Assembly: GCA_016742275.1 (NCBI GenBank)
Contig: JACVCD010000022.1
Coordinates: 17,263 to 81,262, forward strand
Length of the DNA: 64,000 nt
Direction: 5' to 3'
DNA from: Gemmatimonadaceae bacterium
GTDB taxonomy: Bacteria > Gemmatimonadota > Gemmatimonadetes > Gemmatimonadales > Gemmatimonadaceae
This document shows positions 44,612 to 53,335 of this stretch, in pieces. Position 1 is the stretch's first letter; each line of letters begins with the position of its first letter. The position numbers were made by a program, and so were the translations under genes. The notes under the pieces are model-generated. The model was given only the letters and a program-made list of their open reading frames with translations, searched no databases and was not told the DNA's origin.

Positions 44612-45715
44612 TCAGCGAATACGAGCGTAGCGCAGCGTGACGTAGCCTGACGTCCCGGTTTCGCCGTAGTAGTTGATGAACTGCACCTTGTAGACGAGAG
44701 CGCCCGAACGCACGAGGTACGTGTTGAAGGTCGGGTGCAGACGATTCGTGCCGGCAAGGTTGTAGAGGAACGGTCCGATCTTGTCCGACGACGAGTTGGG
44801 AATCGGTCCGGACAGCACGCTGAGATACGGCACGTACTGCGCGGCATCGCTCGCGCTCGTAGCCGCAGCAAACGCCGGCGACGTCGGTCCCGGTGACGTG
44901 GCCACATTGCATGCGGTGTTCGACGTCAGGGCCAGCGACGTTGTCGACGGATCAAAGGTGAAGTCCCAGTTGCAACCATTCGGCGTGACACTCTGCGCGC
45001 TCGTCAGGCTGATCGCCACCGGTGCCGTAGGCGCATTGATGGTGAACGACTGCGCCGCGCCGAGCGTGGTGCCCGTCTGCTGACGCACTTCGAACGTGAT
45101 CGATGCCACCTGCACGGCGGGCGTGAACGTCAACGCCGACACACGGAACAGCGCAAAGGCACCATTGGCCGCGCGCACCTTCCAATAGCGCGCCGCATTG
45201 GCGGCTGGCACTGCACCAAACGTGAGATAGGACGTCGAGCTGCTCGACAACACATCACTCTTGAACGCAGTGTCCGCAGGAATTTGCGCCGCACGGAACT
45301 GATCAAACACCGAGAGCGTAGCAGCTGGCGTGAACGCCATCACCTGCTCATTGGTGGCGTTGCGATTCTCCGCCACCGCATACCCCGTCACGTTGCGACT
45401 CGCCGTGCCAGCCACTGCCGGGCTGTTGAGACGCACTTCGAAACGACGCAACGCGATATCCCACGTCCCCGATGCAGGAACCACGGCACCCGTGGCCAGG
45501 TTCACATGCACCAGCGTATCGTTGCTGGTGGCGTTGATCGGCGAGAGTGTGCGGACTTCGTTGATCGCGAGCTCACCACTCGGTCCTTCCGGGCCAGTGG
45601 GAGCGGATTCGGATTCGCAGGCTGTAAGGCCAGCCAGGCCAAGAATCGCCACCGAGGCCGCGAAGGTCGAACGCGAAACACGGTAGTTGAGAAGTGTTTT
45701 CATAGAGCGAAGCAT
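44612..45715 (-). CDS. HmuY-like heme-binding lipoprotein
   Basis: 367 residues (363 if the ATG at 45703 is used, which gives the more usual MKTLLNYRV start). The signal ends in a lipobox GLTAC. The mature part holds HmuY-family elements: TWDIALRRFEVRLNS, RYWKVRAANGAFALFRVSAL, and the end YKVQFINYYGETGTSGYVTLRYARI. HmuY proteins capture heme at the cell surface for a HmuR-type receptor, here the gene immediately downstream. Heme-ligand residues cannot be identified by eye. A TAATAC hexamer at 45742-45737 may be the -10 box. Confidence 0.85.
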   Translation of the reverse strand: MLRSMKTLLNYRVSRSTFAASVAILGLAGLTACESESAPTGPEGPSGELAINEVRTLSPINATSNDTLVHVNLATGAVVPASGTWDIALRRFEVRLNSPAVAGTASRNVTGYAVAENRNATNEQVMAFTPAATLSVFDQFRAAQIPADTAFKSDVLSSSSTSYLTFGAVPAANAARYWKVRAANGAFALFRVSALTFTPAVQVASITFEVRQQTGTTLGAAQSFTINAPTAPVAISLTSAQSVTPNGCNWDFTFDPSTTSLALTSNTACNVATSPGPTSPAFAAATSASDAAQYVPYLSVLSGPIPNSSSDKIGPFLYNLAGTNRLHPTFNTYLVRSGALVYKVQFINYYGETGTSGYVTLRYARIR

Positions 45716-45781
45716 AAAAACCCGACCATTTCAGTTGTATTAGTAGTTTTTACAGGGTCGCATTCCGGAACGCATAGCATC

Positions 45782-46573
45782 ATGTCGCAATACAGCTCAG
45801 CCCAGACGGTCAGCCCGCCCCCATCACTTCCCGTCACGGTTATCACCGGCGCGAGCGACGGCATCGGTGCCGCGCTGGCAAATCAACTTGCCGGGCGGCA
45901 TGCGTTGGTCCTCGTGGCGAGGCGCGGAGATCGCCTGCAGCAGCTGGCGGATCGCCTGAAACAGCTGGGCAGCCCCGTCGTTCCGATTGTCGCCGACGTG
46001 ACGGATCGCTCACAGGTGGAGGACATGGTCGACACCGCGCTCGCGCAGTTCAGTCGCCTCGATGTGCTCGTGAACAACGTAGGCCGCGGCATCACTCGCC
46101 TGCCTTCACAACTCACCGACACCGACATCGACGACATGATGCGCGTGAACGTGAAGAGCGCCCTCTATGGTACGCAGGCCGTGCTGCCCCATTTCCAGCT
46201 CGTCGGACGCGGCCACGTGATCAATGTGTCGTCCATGCTCGGCCGCATTCCTTCGGTCGTACCGCGAGCAGCTTATAGCGCCGCCAAGCATTTCCTGAAC
46301 AGCCTCACCATCAACTTCCGCGACGAAGTCCAGGCCGAGCATCCCGGCATTCAGTTCTCGCTAGTCTCGCCGGGTGTGGTGCACACCGACTTCGGCCTCA
46401 ATGCCCTGCACGGTGGTGTGGACTCGCGTGTGCTGCCGCTCGCTCAATCAGCGGACGAAGTGGCGGCCATCATTGCACAGGTCATCGATGACCGGCGCCC
46501 CGACGTGTACTCGCGCCAAGGCATGGCGGCGCGAGTGGCGGCACACTACGAGGCGTTGGGGCGGGATCCCTAA
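45782..46573 (+). CDS. Short-chain dehydrogenase/reductase
   Basis: 263 residues. TGASDGIG cofactor loop, NNVG motif, Ser in INVSSMLGR, and the intact Tyr-x3-Lys AAYSAAKHF. The tail SRQGMAARVAAHYEALGRDP is variable. It is divergent from the HmuY-like gene and its stop overlaps the converging GCS2 gene by four bases. An in-frame extension upstream runs antisense through the lipoprotein gene and is rejected. Substrate unknown. Confidence 0.92.
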   Translation: MSQYSSAQTVSPPPSLPVTVITGASDGIGAALANQLAGRHALVLVARRGDRLQQLADRLKQLGSPVVPIVADVTDRSQVEDMVDTALAQFSRLDVLVNNVGRGITRLPSQLTDTDIDDMMRVNVKSALYGTQAVLPHFQLVGRGHVINVSSMLGRIPSVVPRAAYSAAKHFLNSLTINFRDEVQAEHPGIQFSLVSPGVVHTDFGLNALHGGVDSRVLPLAQSADEVAAIIAQVIDDRRPDVYSRQGMAARVAAHYEALGRDP

Positions 46574-47790
46574 GGGACCGACTGCCCCCTCACCGCCTGA
46601 TTCGACGACGGCGTCGGCGCCGCACTCTGATGTGCCGCCGAAATCGGCGACGCATACGACTCGAGTGGTGGCCCTAGGGTCGGCTCACACACGCCCTCGG
46701 CCGTCTCGCGAATCAGCTGATCGACCACCGCCCGCAAATCCCCCGTGCGCGCATACGTGGCCAGCTGACGCTGCGCGCTCGAGCCTTCCTCCATGATGCG
46801 GAAGGCATACTCCACTTCCTTACGCGTTCCGAGCTCGTCGAGCACATCGTCCAGGAACCACTCGATGAGCTCACGAATCAGCACCGACGCCGGCAGTTCT
46901 TCCTTCTTGCCGAAGTCGATCAGCTTGCCGCCCAGACCGTAACGTACCGCGCGCCACTTGTTTTCTTCGATCAGGTCCGACGCGTACACGCGGAACGTCA
47001 TGTTGTCGCGGCGCAGCTTCCACATCTTGGCCACCACCGCCTGCAACATGGCGGCAATGCACACCGCCTCGTCCACTCGCGTGTTCACATCACATACGCG
47101 GAACTCGAGTGTGGGATAGAGATGGTGCGGCCGCACATCCCACCACACCTTCGATCCATCAGGAATACTGCGCGTGCGCGTCAGCGTATCGACCAGATCG
47201 GAGTAATCACTCCACCCGTTCAGAATGCGCGGCACACCGGTGCGAGGGAAATTCTTGAACACGATGCTGCGATATGAATGCAGTCCCGTGTTGCGCCCGA
47301 ACCAGAACGGCGACGATGTGGAGAGACACAGAATGTGAGGCAGGATATAACGCGCCGCATTCAGGCAGTCGATGCGGAATTCCGGATCTTCAATGCCCAC
47401 ATGCACATGTGTGCCGAAGATCAGTAGACGATGGGCAAGATCCTGCAGCTCCGCTTTGACACCCAGGTATCGCTCCTTGGGTGTCATCTCCTGATTCATC
47501 CAGTTCGAAAACGGATGAGTGCCGGCCGAAGCAATGGTAAGCCCATGCTGACCGGCCGCCTTGATCACGAGTCCCCGCAGCTTGACGAGATCCTCACGCA
47601 GCTCGGCGATGTTCGCGCAGGGCCGCGTGCCGATCTCCACCTGGCACTGATGTAGCTCCGCCTTTACATCGGCGGCCGCTGCATCCGCACTGGTGACCAG
47701 CGCATCGAACCCGGGCGTGAGATCACGCGTGACCGGGTCGATGATCTGGTACTCTTCCTCGATGCCTACGGTGAGACTCGGTCCGCGCAT
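46570..47790 (-). CDS. Carboxylate-amine ligase, GCS2 / YbdK family
   Basis: 406 residues. VGIEEEYQIID is the N-terminal glutamate-cysteine-ligase-2 motif; TRPCANIAEL, THVHVGIEDPE, LSTSSPFWFGRNTGLHSYR and EFRVCDVNTRVDEA follow in family order. GCS2 enzymes form amide bonds to the gamma-carboxylate of glutamate or analogues; E. coli YbdK has weak gamma-glutamylcysteine synthetase activity. It starts directly after the C26 hydrolase stop and is the last gene of a four-gene amidoligase operon. The C-terminus is low-complexity. Its product is unknown. Confidence 0.92.
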   Translation of the reverse strand: MRGPSLTVGIEEEYQIIDPVTRDLTPGFDALVTSADAAAADVKAELHQCQVEIGTRPCANIAELREDLVKLRGLVIKAAGQHGLTIASAGTHPFSNWMNQEMTPKERYLGVKAELQDLAHRLLIFGTHVHVGIEDPEFRIDCLNAARYILPHILCLSTSSPFWFGRNTGLHSYRSIVFKNFPRTGVPRILNGWSDYSDLVDTLTRTRSIPDGSKVWWDVRPHHLYPTLEFRVCDVNTRVDEAVCIAAMLQAVVAKMWKLRRDNMTFRVYASDLIEENKWRAVRYGLGGKLIDFGKKEELPASVLIRELIEWFLDDVLDELGTRKEVEYAFRIMEEGSSAQRQLATYARTGDLRAVVDQLIRETAEGVCEPTLGPPLESYASPISAAHQSAAPTPSSNQAVRGQSVP

Positions 47791-48588
47791 TCAGCCCCCC
47801 ACGCCCGCCTTGGACGTGTTCCTGGAAGTTGCCCACTCCACCGCTGCTTGAATAAAACCGCCGAACAGATGACGTGTGTGCGGGTCCGCCATCTCGAACA
47901 CCTCGGGATGCCACTGCACACCAACGAGGAAGGCGTCGCTGGTTCCTTCCAGCGCTTCCACCAAGCCATCGTCAGCCGTCGCTGACACCACCAGGTCATG
48001 TCCAAGCGACTTCACACCCTGATGATGCATGCTGTTCACGCCGCATCGTGTGGACTCGAACAATCGTGACAAACGTGTGCCAGCCACGACATCGACTTCA
48101 TGCGCCATGTGATCGCGCTCAAAGCCTGCCGTGGGAAAGAAGTCGTGCTTGTGGAAGGATGGTTTTTGTGAGGCAAGATCCTGCCACATGCTTCCACCCT
48201 GCGCAACGTTGATGATCTGCATACCGCGGCAGAGACCCAGCACCGGCTTGCCATCGGCAATGGCCCAACGCACCAGCTGCAGTTCCACACGATCGCGCGC
48301 GGGATCGAGATTGCCGCACTCCGGACGCTTCTCCTCACCATACTCGGCCGGATTGATATCCACGCCACCCGGAATCAGCAGACCATCCAAACGTTCGTAA
48401 ATCTCGCGCAACGTGTACAGATCATCGTCCAGCAACGGAATCATCCAGGGTACGGCACCCGCGCTGGTGGCCGCCACGAAGTAGCGCTGGTTCATCACCC
48501 ATGACGATGGCAGCGCCGGCGGGATGCCATCGATAGAGTGCAGCGTTTGTGTGGTCAGGCCGATCGTGGGACGGTACAAAGCAGACAT
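47791..48588 (-). CDS. Peptidase C26 family, gamma-glutamyl hydrolase-like
   Basis: 265 residues. Class I glutamine-amidotransferase fold: IPGGVDINPAEYGEE, nucleophile Cys120 in LGLCRGMQ, NVAQGGSMWQDL, and GVQWHPE with the catalytic His-Glu. E. coli PuuD of this family splits gamma-glutamyl-GABA. The ATG overlaps the upstream stop as TGATG. Between two amidoligases it could hydrolyse a gamma-glutamyl bond or donate ammonia; hydrolysis is the commoner activity of the family. Confidence 0.9.
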   Translation of the reverse strand: MSALYRPTIGLTTQTLHSIDGIPPALPSSWVMNQRYFVAATSAGAVPWMIPLLDDDLYTLREIYERLDGLLIPGGVDINPAEYGEEKRPECGNLDPARDRVELQLVRWAIADGKPVLGLCRGMQIINVAQGGSMWQDLASQKPSFHKHDFFPTAGFERDHMAHEVDVVAGTRLSRLFESTRCGVNSMHHQGVKSLGHDLVVSATADDGLVEALEGTSDAFLVGVQWHPEVFEMADPHTRHLFGGFIQAAVEWATSRNTSKAGVGG

Positions 48589-49973
48589 CAACGAGTCTCT
48601 ACCAGAAAAGTCGGAACGTTGGATCCGCCGCCAGCAGTCACATTCAGCAGCGGGTCCGTGGCGATGCGCGTCAGGCACCCATTCATCAGGGTGCCATCAG
48701 TCATGAACGGTGCCGTGTCGAGCATGCGGTCACCGATGTGCAGCGCGCCATCAACCAACGTCGGCCAGGGCTCACTGGGGAGCGTCACGCGCTCCTGAAC
48801 GATATATGGCTCACGAAGGGCCGTGCGAATAGCGTCCTGCCACACGGCATCGTCCACCGTCCAGCCGAGTACAATGCCCTTGCCGCCGTACTCGTCGTTG
48901 GGCTTGAGGACCAATTGTTCGCGATGCGCGGCGATGTGCGGCACCAGATCAACGGTCCCCGAAGCGTGCTGCGTCTTCCGTTCCTCAACCACTCGCGTCC
49001 ACGGCACATGCCGCTGCACGGCGGCCTGTTCGTCCGCAGACAGTAGAGTCGCCTGGCGTTCATCACTTAACACTGCAAGTGAAGCCTTCTTGTGTAAAAG
49101 CTTGCAGCCAAACGAATTGACCATACACACCGCGCCCGCTCTCACAGCTCGGACGACCGGGCTTTCGAGCCCTTCACGGTTGACCAATTCATCGATCAGC
49201 ACGCGCTTGTAGATCATCGTGACCGGTCGACCGGCCACCGTCAGCTTCCCGTTCGAGAACTCCGCGTCACGCGGATCACCGATGAACACCTCGATACCAC
49301 GCGCCGAAAACTCGCGTTCAAACAGCACGAACTCCGACGCCGTCGGCACTTCCTTCCAGTCCAGAATGACCACGCGCGGCGCTTCGGATGTCCCGCGCCA
49401 TTGCCGGAACGCACGCAGCAGGGCATCCACGACACCAGGCGCCGAGGGGATCGGCAACGGGAAGTGGGTGGCTTGGAATGCCTGCATGACCGGTAAGGCC
49501 AGGAAGGCCTTGGACAACGCGTCGTTGTACGCGGCGCCGGCCGGGGTTTCCGCGTTGTATTCCGTGAACTTGAGACCACCCTGTTCGGGCGATGCAAAGA
49601 ACGCATCAAGCCGCGACGTTGGGCTGGCAGCCGCGTAGCCAGGATCGGCGTGCACGAGCACTTCTTCCCAGTCCAGCAATCCGAACTGAGCACGAAGCGC
49701 CGCATCTTTCATGGCCGCTATCCGAACCTTTTCAAACGCCTGCCCCACCAACGCGCTGGCCGATGCGATTTCACGATAGTCAGCCAACGACAGAAACCGC
49801 GGGCGCAACACACTGCACAGCGGACGATCTCCAAAGAACAGTCCAGCAACACGCAACTGCTGATCAAGCACGGCCGCCGAATCTTCAGCCAACGAACCGC
49901 GTGTCAGCAGATCGTGATAAGCCTCGATGGTTCTGCCGCGAGACTCATGTCCGGTCAATGTGGACACAATCAT
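48588..49973 (-). CDS. ATP-grasp-like ligase, probably circularly permuted type
   Basis: 461 residues from ATG 49973 (TGATG overlap with the gene before). The centre contains FTEYNAETPAGAAY; then MVNSFGCKLLHKKAS, LVLKPNDEYGGKGIVLGW with a likely ATP-phosphate glycine loop, YIVQERV, and a C-terminal TDGTLMNGCLTRIA. The order of elements fits the circularly permuted ATP-grasp group known from amidoligase gene clusters. It would ligate a carboxylate to an amine with ATP; the substrate is unknown. A longer frame upstream is antisense-like and rejected. Confidence 0.78.
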   Translation of the reverse strand: MIVSTLTGHESRGRTIEAYHDLLTRGSLAEDSAAVLDQQLRVAGLFFGDRPLCSVLRPRFLSLADYREIASASALVGQAFEKVRIAAMKDAALRAQFGLLDWEEVLVHADPGYAAASPTSRLDAFFASPEQGGLKFTEYNAETPAGAAYNDALSKAFLALPVMQAFQATHFPLPIPSAPGVVDALLRAFRQWRGTSEAPRVVILDWKEVPTASEFVLFEREFSARGIEVFIGDPRDAEFSNGKLTVAGRPVTMIYKRVLIDELVNREGLESPVVRAVRAGAVCMVNSFGCKLLHKKASLAVLSDERQATLLSADEQAAVQRHVPWTRVVEERKTQHASGTVDLVPHIAAHREQLVLKPNDEYGGKGIVLGWTVDDAVWQDAIRTALREPYIVQERVTLPSEPWPTLVDGALHIGDRMLDTAPFMTDGTLMNGCLTRIATDPLLNVTAGGGSNVPTFLVETR

Positions 49974-50911
49974 CAGCGGGAGCTTTGTGAGGCGCCGATG
50001 ATCGGATCCGACACGCGCTCCGGACGTGGCGCCGTCGCCAGCTTGATGGCGAGGTCCGCCATGTGCTCCACCACCCACTCGAAATAGCTCGGCGTGAGTG
50101 AATTGATGTCCATATCCGGTGCCGGGTTCATGAAGTCGATCGCGTAAGGCACCCCGTCCCTCACTGCAAACTCGACCGTGTTCATGTCGTAGCCCAGTGC
50201 GCGACACAGCGTGAGCGCGTCGCGCGTGCACTGCGCCTCGAGATCCTTGCCCAGGAAGTCCGGGTCCGGGATGTAGCGCCGCTCCCGCGGGTCGTAGGGC
50301 ATCACGAGCACATGTTCGCGCCCGAGCACCATGCAACGGACATAGGCGTCCCACTTGATGAACTCTTGCACCACCATCGTCAGCAGACCGCTGTGATTGT
50401 AGTGATGCAGCAATTCCTCCATCGAGTCACAGACATACACATCGCGCCATCCGCCGCCGTGCGCATCCTTGAGCACGCAGGGGAAGCCGATGTAGTCCGC
50501 CACCCCCTTCCAGTTGAGCGGATACGCCAGATTGCGCAGCGATTCCGAATGCGAAATGCCCGGGATGTAATCCTTGTTGGGCAGTACCACCGTCTTCGGG
50601 TGCGCCACGCCGTGCTGCACCGCCAGTGTGGCGTCGTAGAACTTGTCGTCCGCCGACCACATGAACGGGTTGTTCACCACCGTCACGCCCATGCGTGTCG
50701 CATGCTTGAGCACCGTGCGGTAAAAACCCACTTCATGGGAAATGCGATCAATGATGAGCGAATACGGAATCGGCTGGGCCATCTGCATGGCGTCCAGCGA
50801 GATGTAGTCGGCCGTCACGCCAGACTGGCGACGAGCAACCGCATCAATGAACGCGGGCGGGAATGACCATTCGCGCCCAACGAGCAAGCCGATACGAGGA
50901 TCCACAGACAC
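49973..50911 (-). CDS. ATP-grasp ligase, RimK/glutathione-synthetase-like
   Basis: 312 residues from GTG 50911, which has GGAG (50921-50918) six bases before it; an upstream ATG at 51004 lacks this. ATP-binding elements are IGFPCVLKDAHGGGWRDV, VVQEFIKWDAYVRCMVLG and, for metal, VEFAVRDGVPYAIDFMNPAPD. The first gene of a four-gene operon with a second ATP-grasp, a C26 hydrolase and GCS2. Homologous enzymes add amino acids to peptides or metabolites; the acceptor here is unknown. Confidence 0.85.
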   Translation of the reverse strand: MSVDPRIGLLVGREWSFPPAFIDAVARRQSGVTADYISLDAMQMAQPIPYSLIIDRISHEVGFYRTVLKHATRMGVTVVNNPFMWSADDKFYDATLAVQHGVAHPKTVVLPNKDYIPGISHSESLRNLAYPLNWKGVADYIGFPCVLKDAHGGGWRDVYVCDSMEELLHHYNHSGLLTMVVQEFIKWDAYVRCMVLGREHVLVMPYDPRERRYIPDPDFLGKDLEAQCTRDALTLCRALGYDMNTVEFAVRDGVPYAIDFMNPAPDMDINSLTPSYFEWVVEHMADLAIKLATAPRPERVSDPIIGASQSSR

Positions 50912-51021
50912 GCAGCACTCCAGACTTGGGAGGAAAGATCCAAAGAAGCTGCGGTCAGGACCTCGGGGGCGCCATGGGTTTTCTGCGCGACCTGGAAATG
51001 TCACGGCGGGTACAAATCAGC

Positions 51022-51245
51022 GAAAATTTCCTGTAGATAATTTTCATAACAGCAGTTTTGTGACAACAAGGCGTGTGGATAACACCAGGATTCGTTGCGT
51101 GCCTTTTCGTGGTCTCACAGACATGCTTTTCCACAACAATGCCGGGCGCAGCGATTGCAAACACCGGCACTTAGCACGTTATCCACATGCCTTTCAACAT
51201 CTATCGACAATAATGTCAACAACTTAGACCACAATACCCGTATTG
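51022..51245. other. DnaA-box cluster in AT-rich gap, origin candidate
   Basis: The gap 50912-51293 has no gene and is clearly more AT-rich than its surroundings. TTATCCACA occurs on the plus strand at 51179-51187 and on the minus strand at 51082-51074; TTTTCCACA lies at 51127-51135; a one-mismatch site TTATCTACA is at 51040-51032. GAAAATT/AATTTTC (51022-51045) and CAATAC/GTATTG (51232-51245) are inverted repeats. The cluster fits oriC or a DnaA-controlled region; dnaA and dnaN are not nearby. Confidence 0.45.
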
Positions 51246-51344
51246 CGTGAGCGCGTGGATCGTCATAACATCCCCGCCCATCGATGACGCACCGTGAGTG
51301 CGATCAACGATGATCACGTTCCTGCCTCCTCACGGAATTCTGCA

Positions 51345-51752
51345 ATGCACGTCATCCAGGTTGATACGCCAATCGGCCAGATGGAGCCCGCGCCCATCAC
51401 AAGCCTTCCTATCCACATGGTGGGTGAGGCAGACCGTATTCAGGCGTTCTGGACCTGCGACGATGCGTACGTACTCCGTGTAGCCGAGCAGGATGGTGCG
51501 TCCGCCCAGTGGTTCATGATTGAGGCGGACGCGACCGCCAACGCGACGACGCCCCTCAGCGAAGCCGAAAGACTCGCGCTTGGGGCGCTGATGGCCGACA
51601 TCATTCCGATTGGAGGGCACACGGTGGCCTTCCCCGTGGGCTCCACGGGTCGTCGGGTCTATCGCGTGTGGCGTGGCGCCAAGAGCGCCACGGGTCGCAA
51701 GACTAAAATCCTGGGAGTTCGAGCTGCGCGGTCACGCCGCCTGCCAGCGTGA
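51345..51752 (+). CDS. Hypothetical protein
   Basis: 135 residues from ATG 51345 (152 from GTG 51294); neither start has a clear ribosome site. The protein is soluble, with an acidic Ala-rich middle (EADATANATTPLSEAERLALG) and a basic C-terminus (GRKTKILGVRAARSRRLPA). No family recognised. It begins beside the DnaA-box region and its end overlaps the converging gene by 50 bases. A hairpin GTGGCGC/GCGCCAC sits inside the overlap (about 51670-51688). Confidence 0.5.
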   Translation: MHVIQVDTPIGQMEPAPITSLPIHMVGEADRIQAFWTCDDAYVLRVAEQDGASAQWFMIEADATANATTPLSEAERLALGALMADIIPIGGHTVAFPVGSTGRRVYRVWRGAKSATGRKTKILGVRAARSRRLPA

Positions 51753-52644
51753 CGCCGGCAGCCTGCAACCACGCGAGCAACACATCCTGCCCATGATCGC
51801 CCGCCATGGCCGAGCGAGCTGCGCTCAAGTGCAGCTTGAACTCGGCGGACACATCGGGGAGCGTGCGCCTGAGAACCGCCACGGTGAGCAGTTCCGTGGC
51901 GTCAGCCAGGTGGCGGATCGCGAACTCGGTCATCCGGGCACGCAGAGCCGCGGCATTGAGAACCGGTCCATCGCCCGTGACATCATGGTCGGCGCGCCGC
52001 TCACGGAAAGCCGCGAGTCGGGAACGCGTGGCGGTGAGCATGGGCAGCTCGTCGGCCACCGTTTCGGGCAGAGCAGCCACGGGAGCACCCATCAGACCCA
52101 GCCAAGCCATCCACAGGGTGCCGCGGGCGTAGGGCTCCCAGGGCTCGGCGTCGAGGCTTTGCGCCGTGCGCTTGACGACCTCGGCGACATGGTGGCGGGC
52201 CTCCCACCAGCGGACGTAGGCCTCGGTCTGTCGGCTCACCAGAGCAAGGGCACCGAGTTTGAGCGCCCACTTGGTGGCGGACTCACCCTCATCCAAGGGG
52301 GGGCGAAGGGCAGCCGCACATCGGAACGCCCTGGCCGCACCCAGCGAGAGCACCGCCTGGGCCAGATCGCGTCCCGCGCTGGGCGTGGGATTGAGAGCAA
52401 CCTCGAGTTGCCCCAGTGCCGCGAGTTCGTAGGCGGTGCCGAGAAGAGCCAGGCCGTCGGCAATGGGTTCACCGAGCCCGTCACCAGGCAGCAGGGCCGC
52501 CGCATCGGCGCGTTCGAGCAGCAGAGATCGCCGTTCCGACGGAATAGCGGCGACGGCCCAGTGTTCGTCGAGCGTGGTTCTGGCCAAAAGTGCCAGATCC
52601 CGCGCGGCGAGATCACGATCAGCAGCCGGGCTAAGGACGTGCAT
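51703..52644 (-). CDS. Hypothetical Ala/Leu-rich helical protein
   Basis: 313 residues, mostly predicted helix, with Trp-rich patches (AYVRWWEARHH, LWMAWLGLMGAPVA). It begins MHVLSPAADRDLAARDLALL and has no signal peptide or known motif. An overlapping plus-strand frame of similar size (51610-52710) has poorer composition and is not favoured. No family recognised. Confidence 0.55.
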   Translation of the reverse strand: MHVLSPAADRDLAARDLALLARTTLDEHWAVAAIPSERRSLLLERADAAALLPGDGLGEPIADGLALLGTAYELAALGQLEVALNPTPSAGRDLAQAVLSLGAARAFRCAAALRPPLDEGESATKWALKLGALALVSRQTEAYVRWWEARHHVAEVVKRTAQSLDAEPWEPYARGTLWMAWLGLMGAPVAALPETVADELPMLTATRSRLAAFRERRADHDVTGDGPVLNAAALRARMTEFAIRHLADATELLTVAVLRRTLPDVSAEFKLHLSAARSAMAGDHGQDVLLAWLQAAGVTLAGGVTAQLELPGF

Positions 52645-52853
52645 CCAGCCTCCGATTGGGGAGAGCTCGAACGGGGCCCTGCAGGAAGTCCAGCACTACC
52701 GCAACACTAGCCATCCAGGTGCGACCCTCACCATGCGGGCTGCCCGCATGGTTCGCACCGTTGTCACTGTCGCATTTATGTAACAGGTCGGCATCTGTCA
52801 AGAGTGCAGCTACTGGCGATCCTCTCTATAGATGCCCCAACTGGAGAAAACGC

Positions 52854-53240
52854 GTGGGATTTGAGTCGTCACAGATGGCGCGCCGCCGGCTGGCCGCCCT
52901 CGCTGCCACCAACAGTCGTATTCAGGAAGCCCTTGCCCCGTCAGGCTTTCCGGGGCTGACGCCGCCCGCGTCGGCGCGGCAGGAGCGGAGCGAACCGGTG
53001 ATTGGCTCGACCACCGCAGCCCTGGCGGAGCAGCTGGATACGCTGGCCCACGACATCATCGCGACGCCTGGCGCTGGTGGTGCATTGCTGGCCGCCTATG
53101 CGGCCCAGGCCCGTGCGCTGTCCATGGTGGTCGAGGCCGCCAAGCGCGCAGGCTCGGCCCCGCTGCCGGCTGCCGTCATCACCGCCGCGCAGGAAGCGCT
53201 GAGCAGCCCGTTCCCGATGCCGGGACTGCGCGCGGGCTGA
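52854..53240 (+). CDS. Hypothetical small protein
   Basis: 128 residues from GTG 52854, which has GGAG (52843-52846) seven bases upstream; ATG 52875 is the alternative. It has a basic start (MARRRLAALAATNSRIQEAL), a Pro/Gly-rich segment and two amphipathic Ala-rich helices. No signal, no family. A strong terminator follows at 53265-53303, supporting a real transcription unit. Confidence 0.5.
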   Translation: MGFESSQMARRRLAALAATNSRIQEALAPSGFPGLTPPASARQERSEPVIGSTTAALAEQLDTLAHDIIATPGAGGALLAAYAAQARALSMVVEAAKRAGSAPLPAAVITAAQEALSSPFPMPGLRAG

Positions 53241-53264
53241 GCTGGTTTATCCAACGCAAGAAAG

Positions 53265-53303
53265 CAGAGGCCAGCATCCGAATTCGGGTGCTGGCCTCTT
53301 TGT
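53265..53303. terminator. Intrinsic terminator
   Basis: AGAGGCCAGCATCCG pairs with CGGGTGCTGGCCTCT over an AATT loop, followed by TTTG on the plus strand. Confidence 0.85.
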
Positions 53304-53335
53304 CATCCGAGCGACTGCGTCGACCGTGCTCTCGT

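Noticed and set aside
51610..52710. Plus-strand frame of 366 codons overlapping the hypothetical minus gene
   Set aside because: Gly/Arg/Gln-rich shadow-like composition and no ribosome site; the minus-strand frame has better composition, though certainty is limited.
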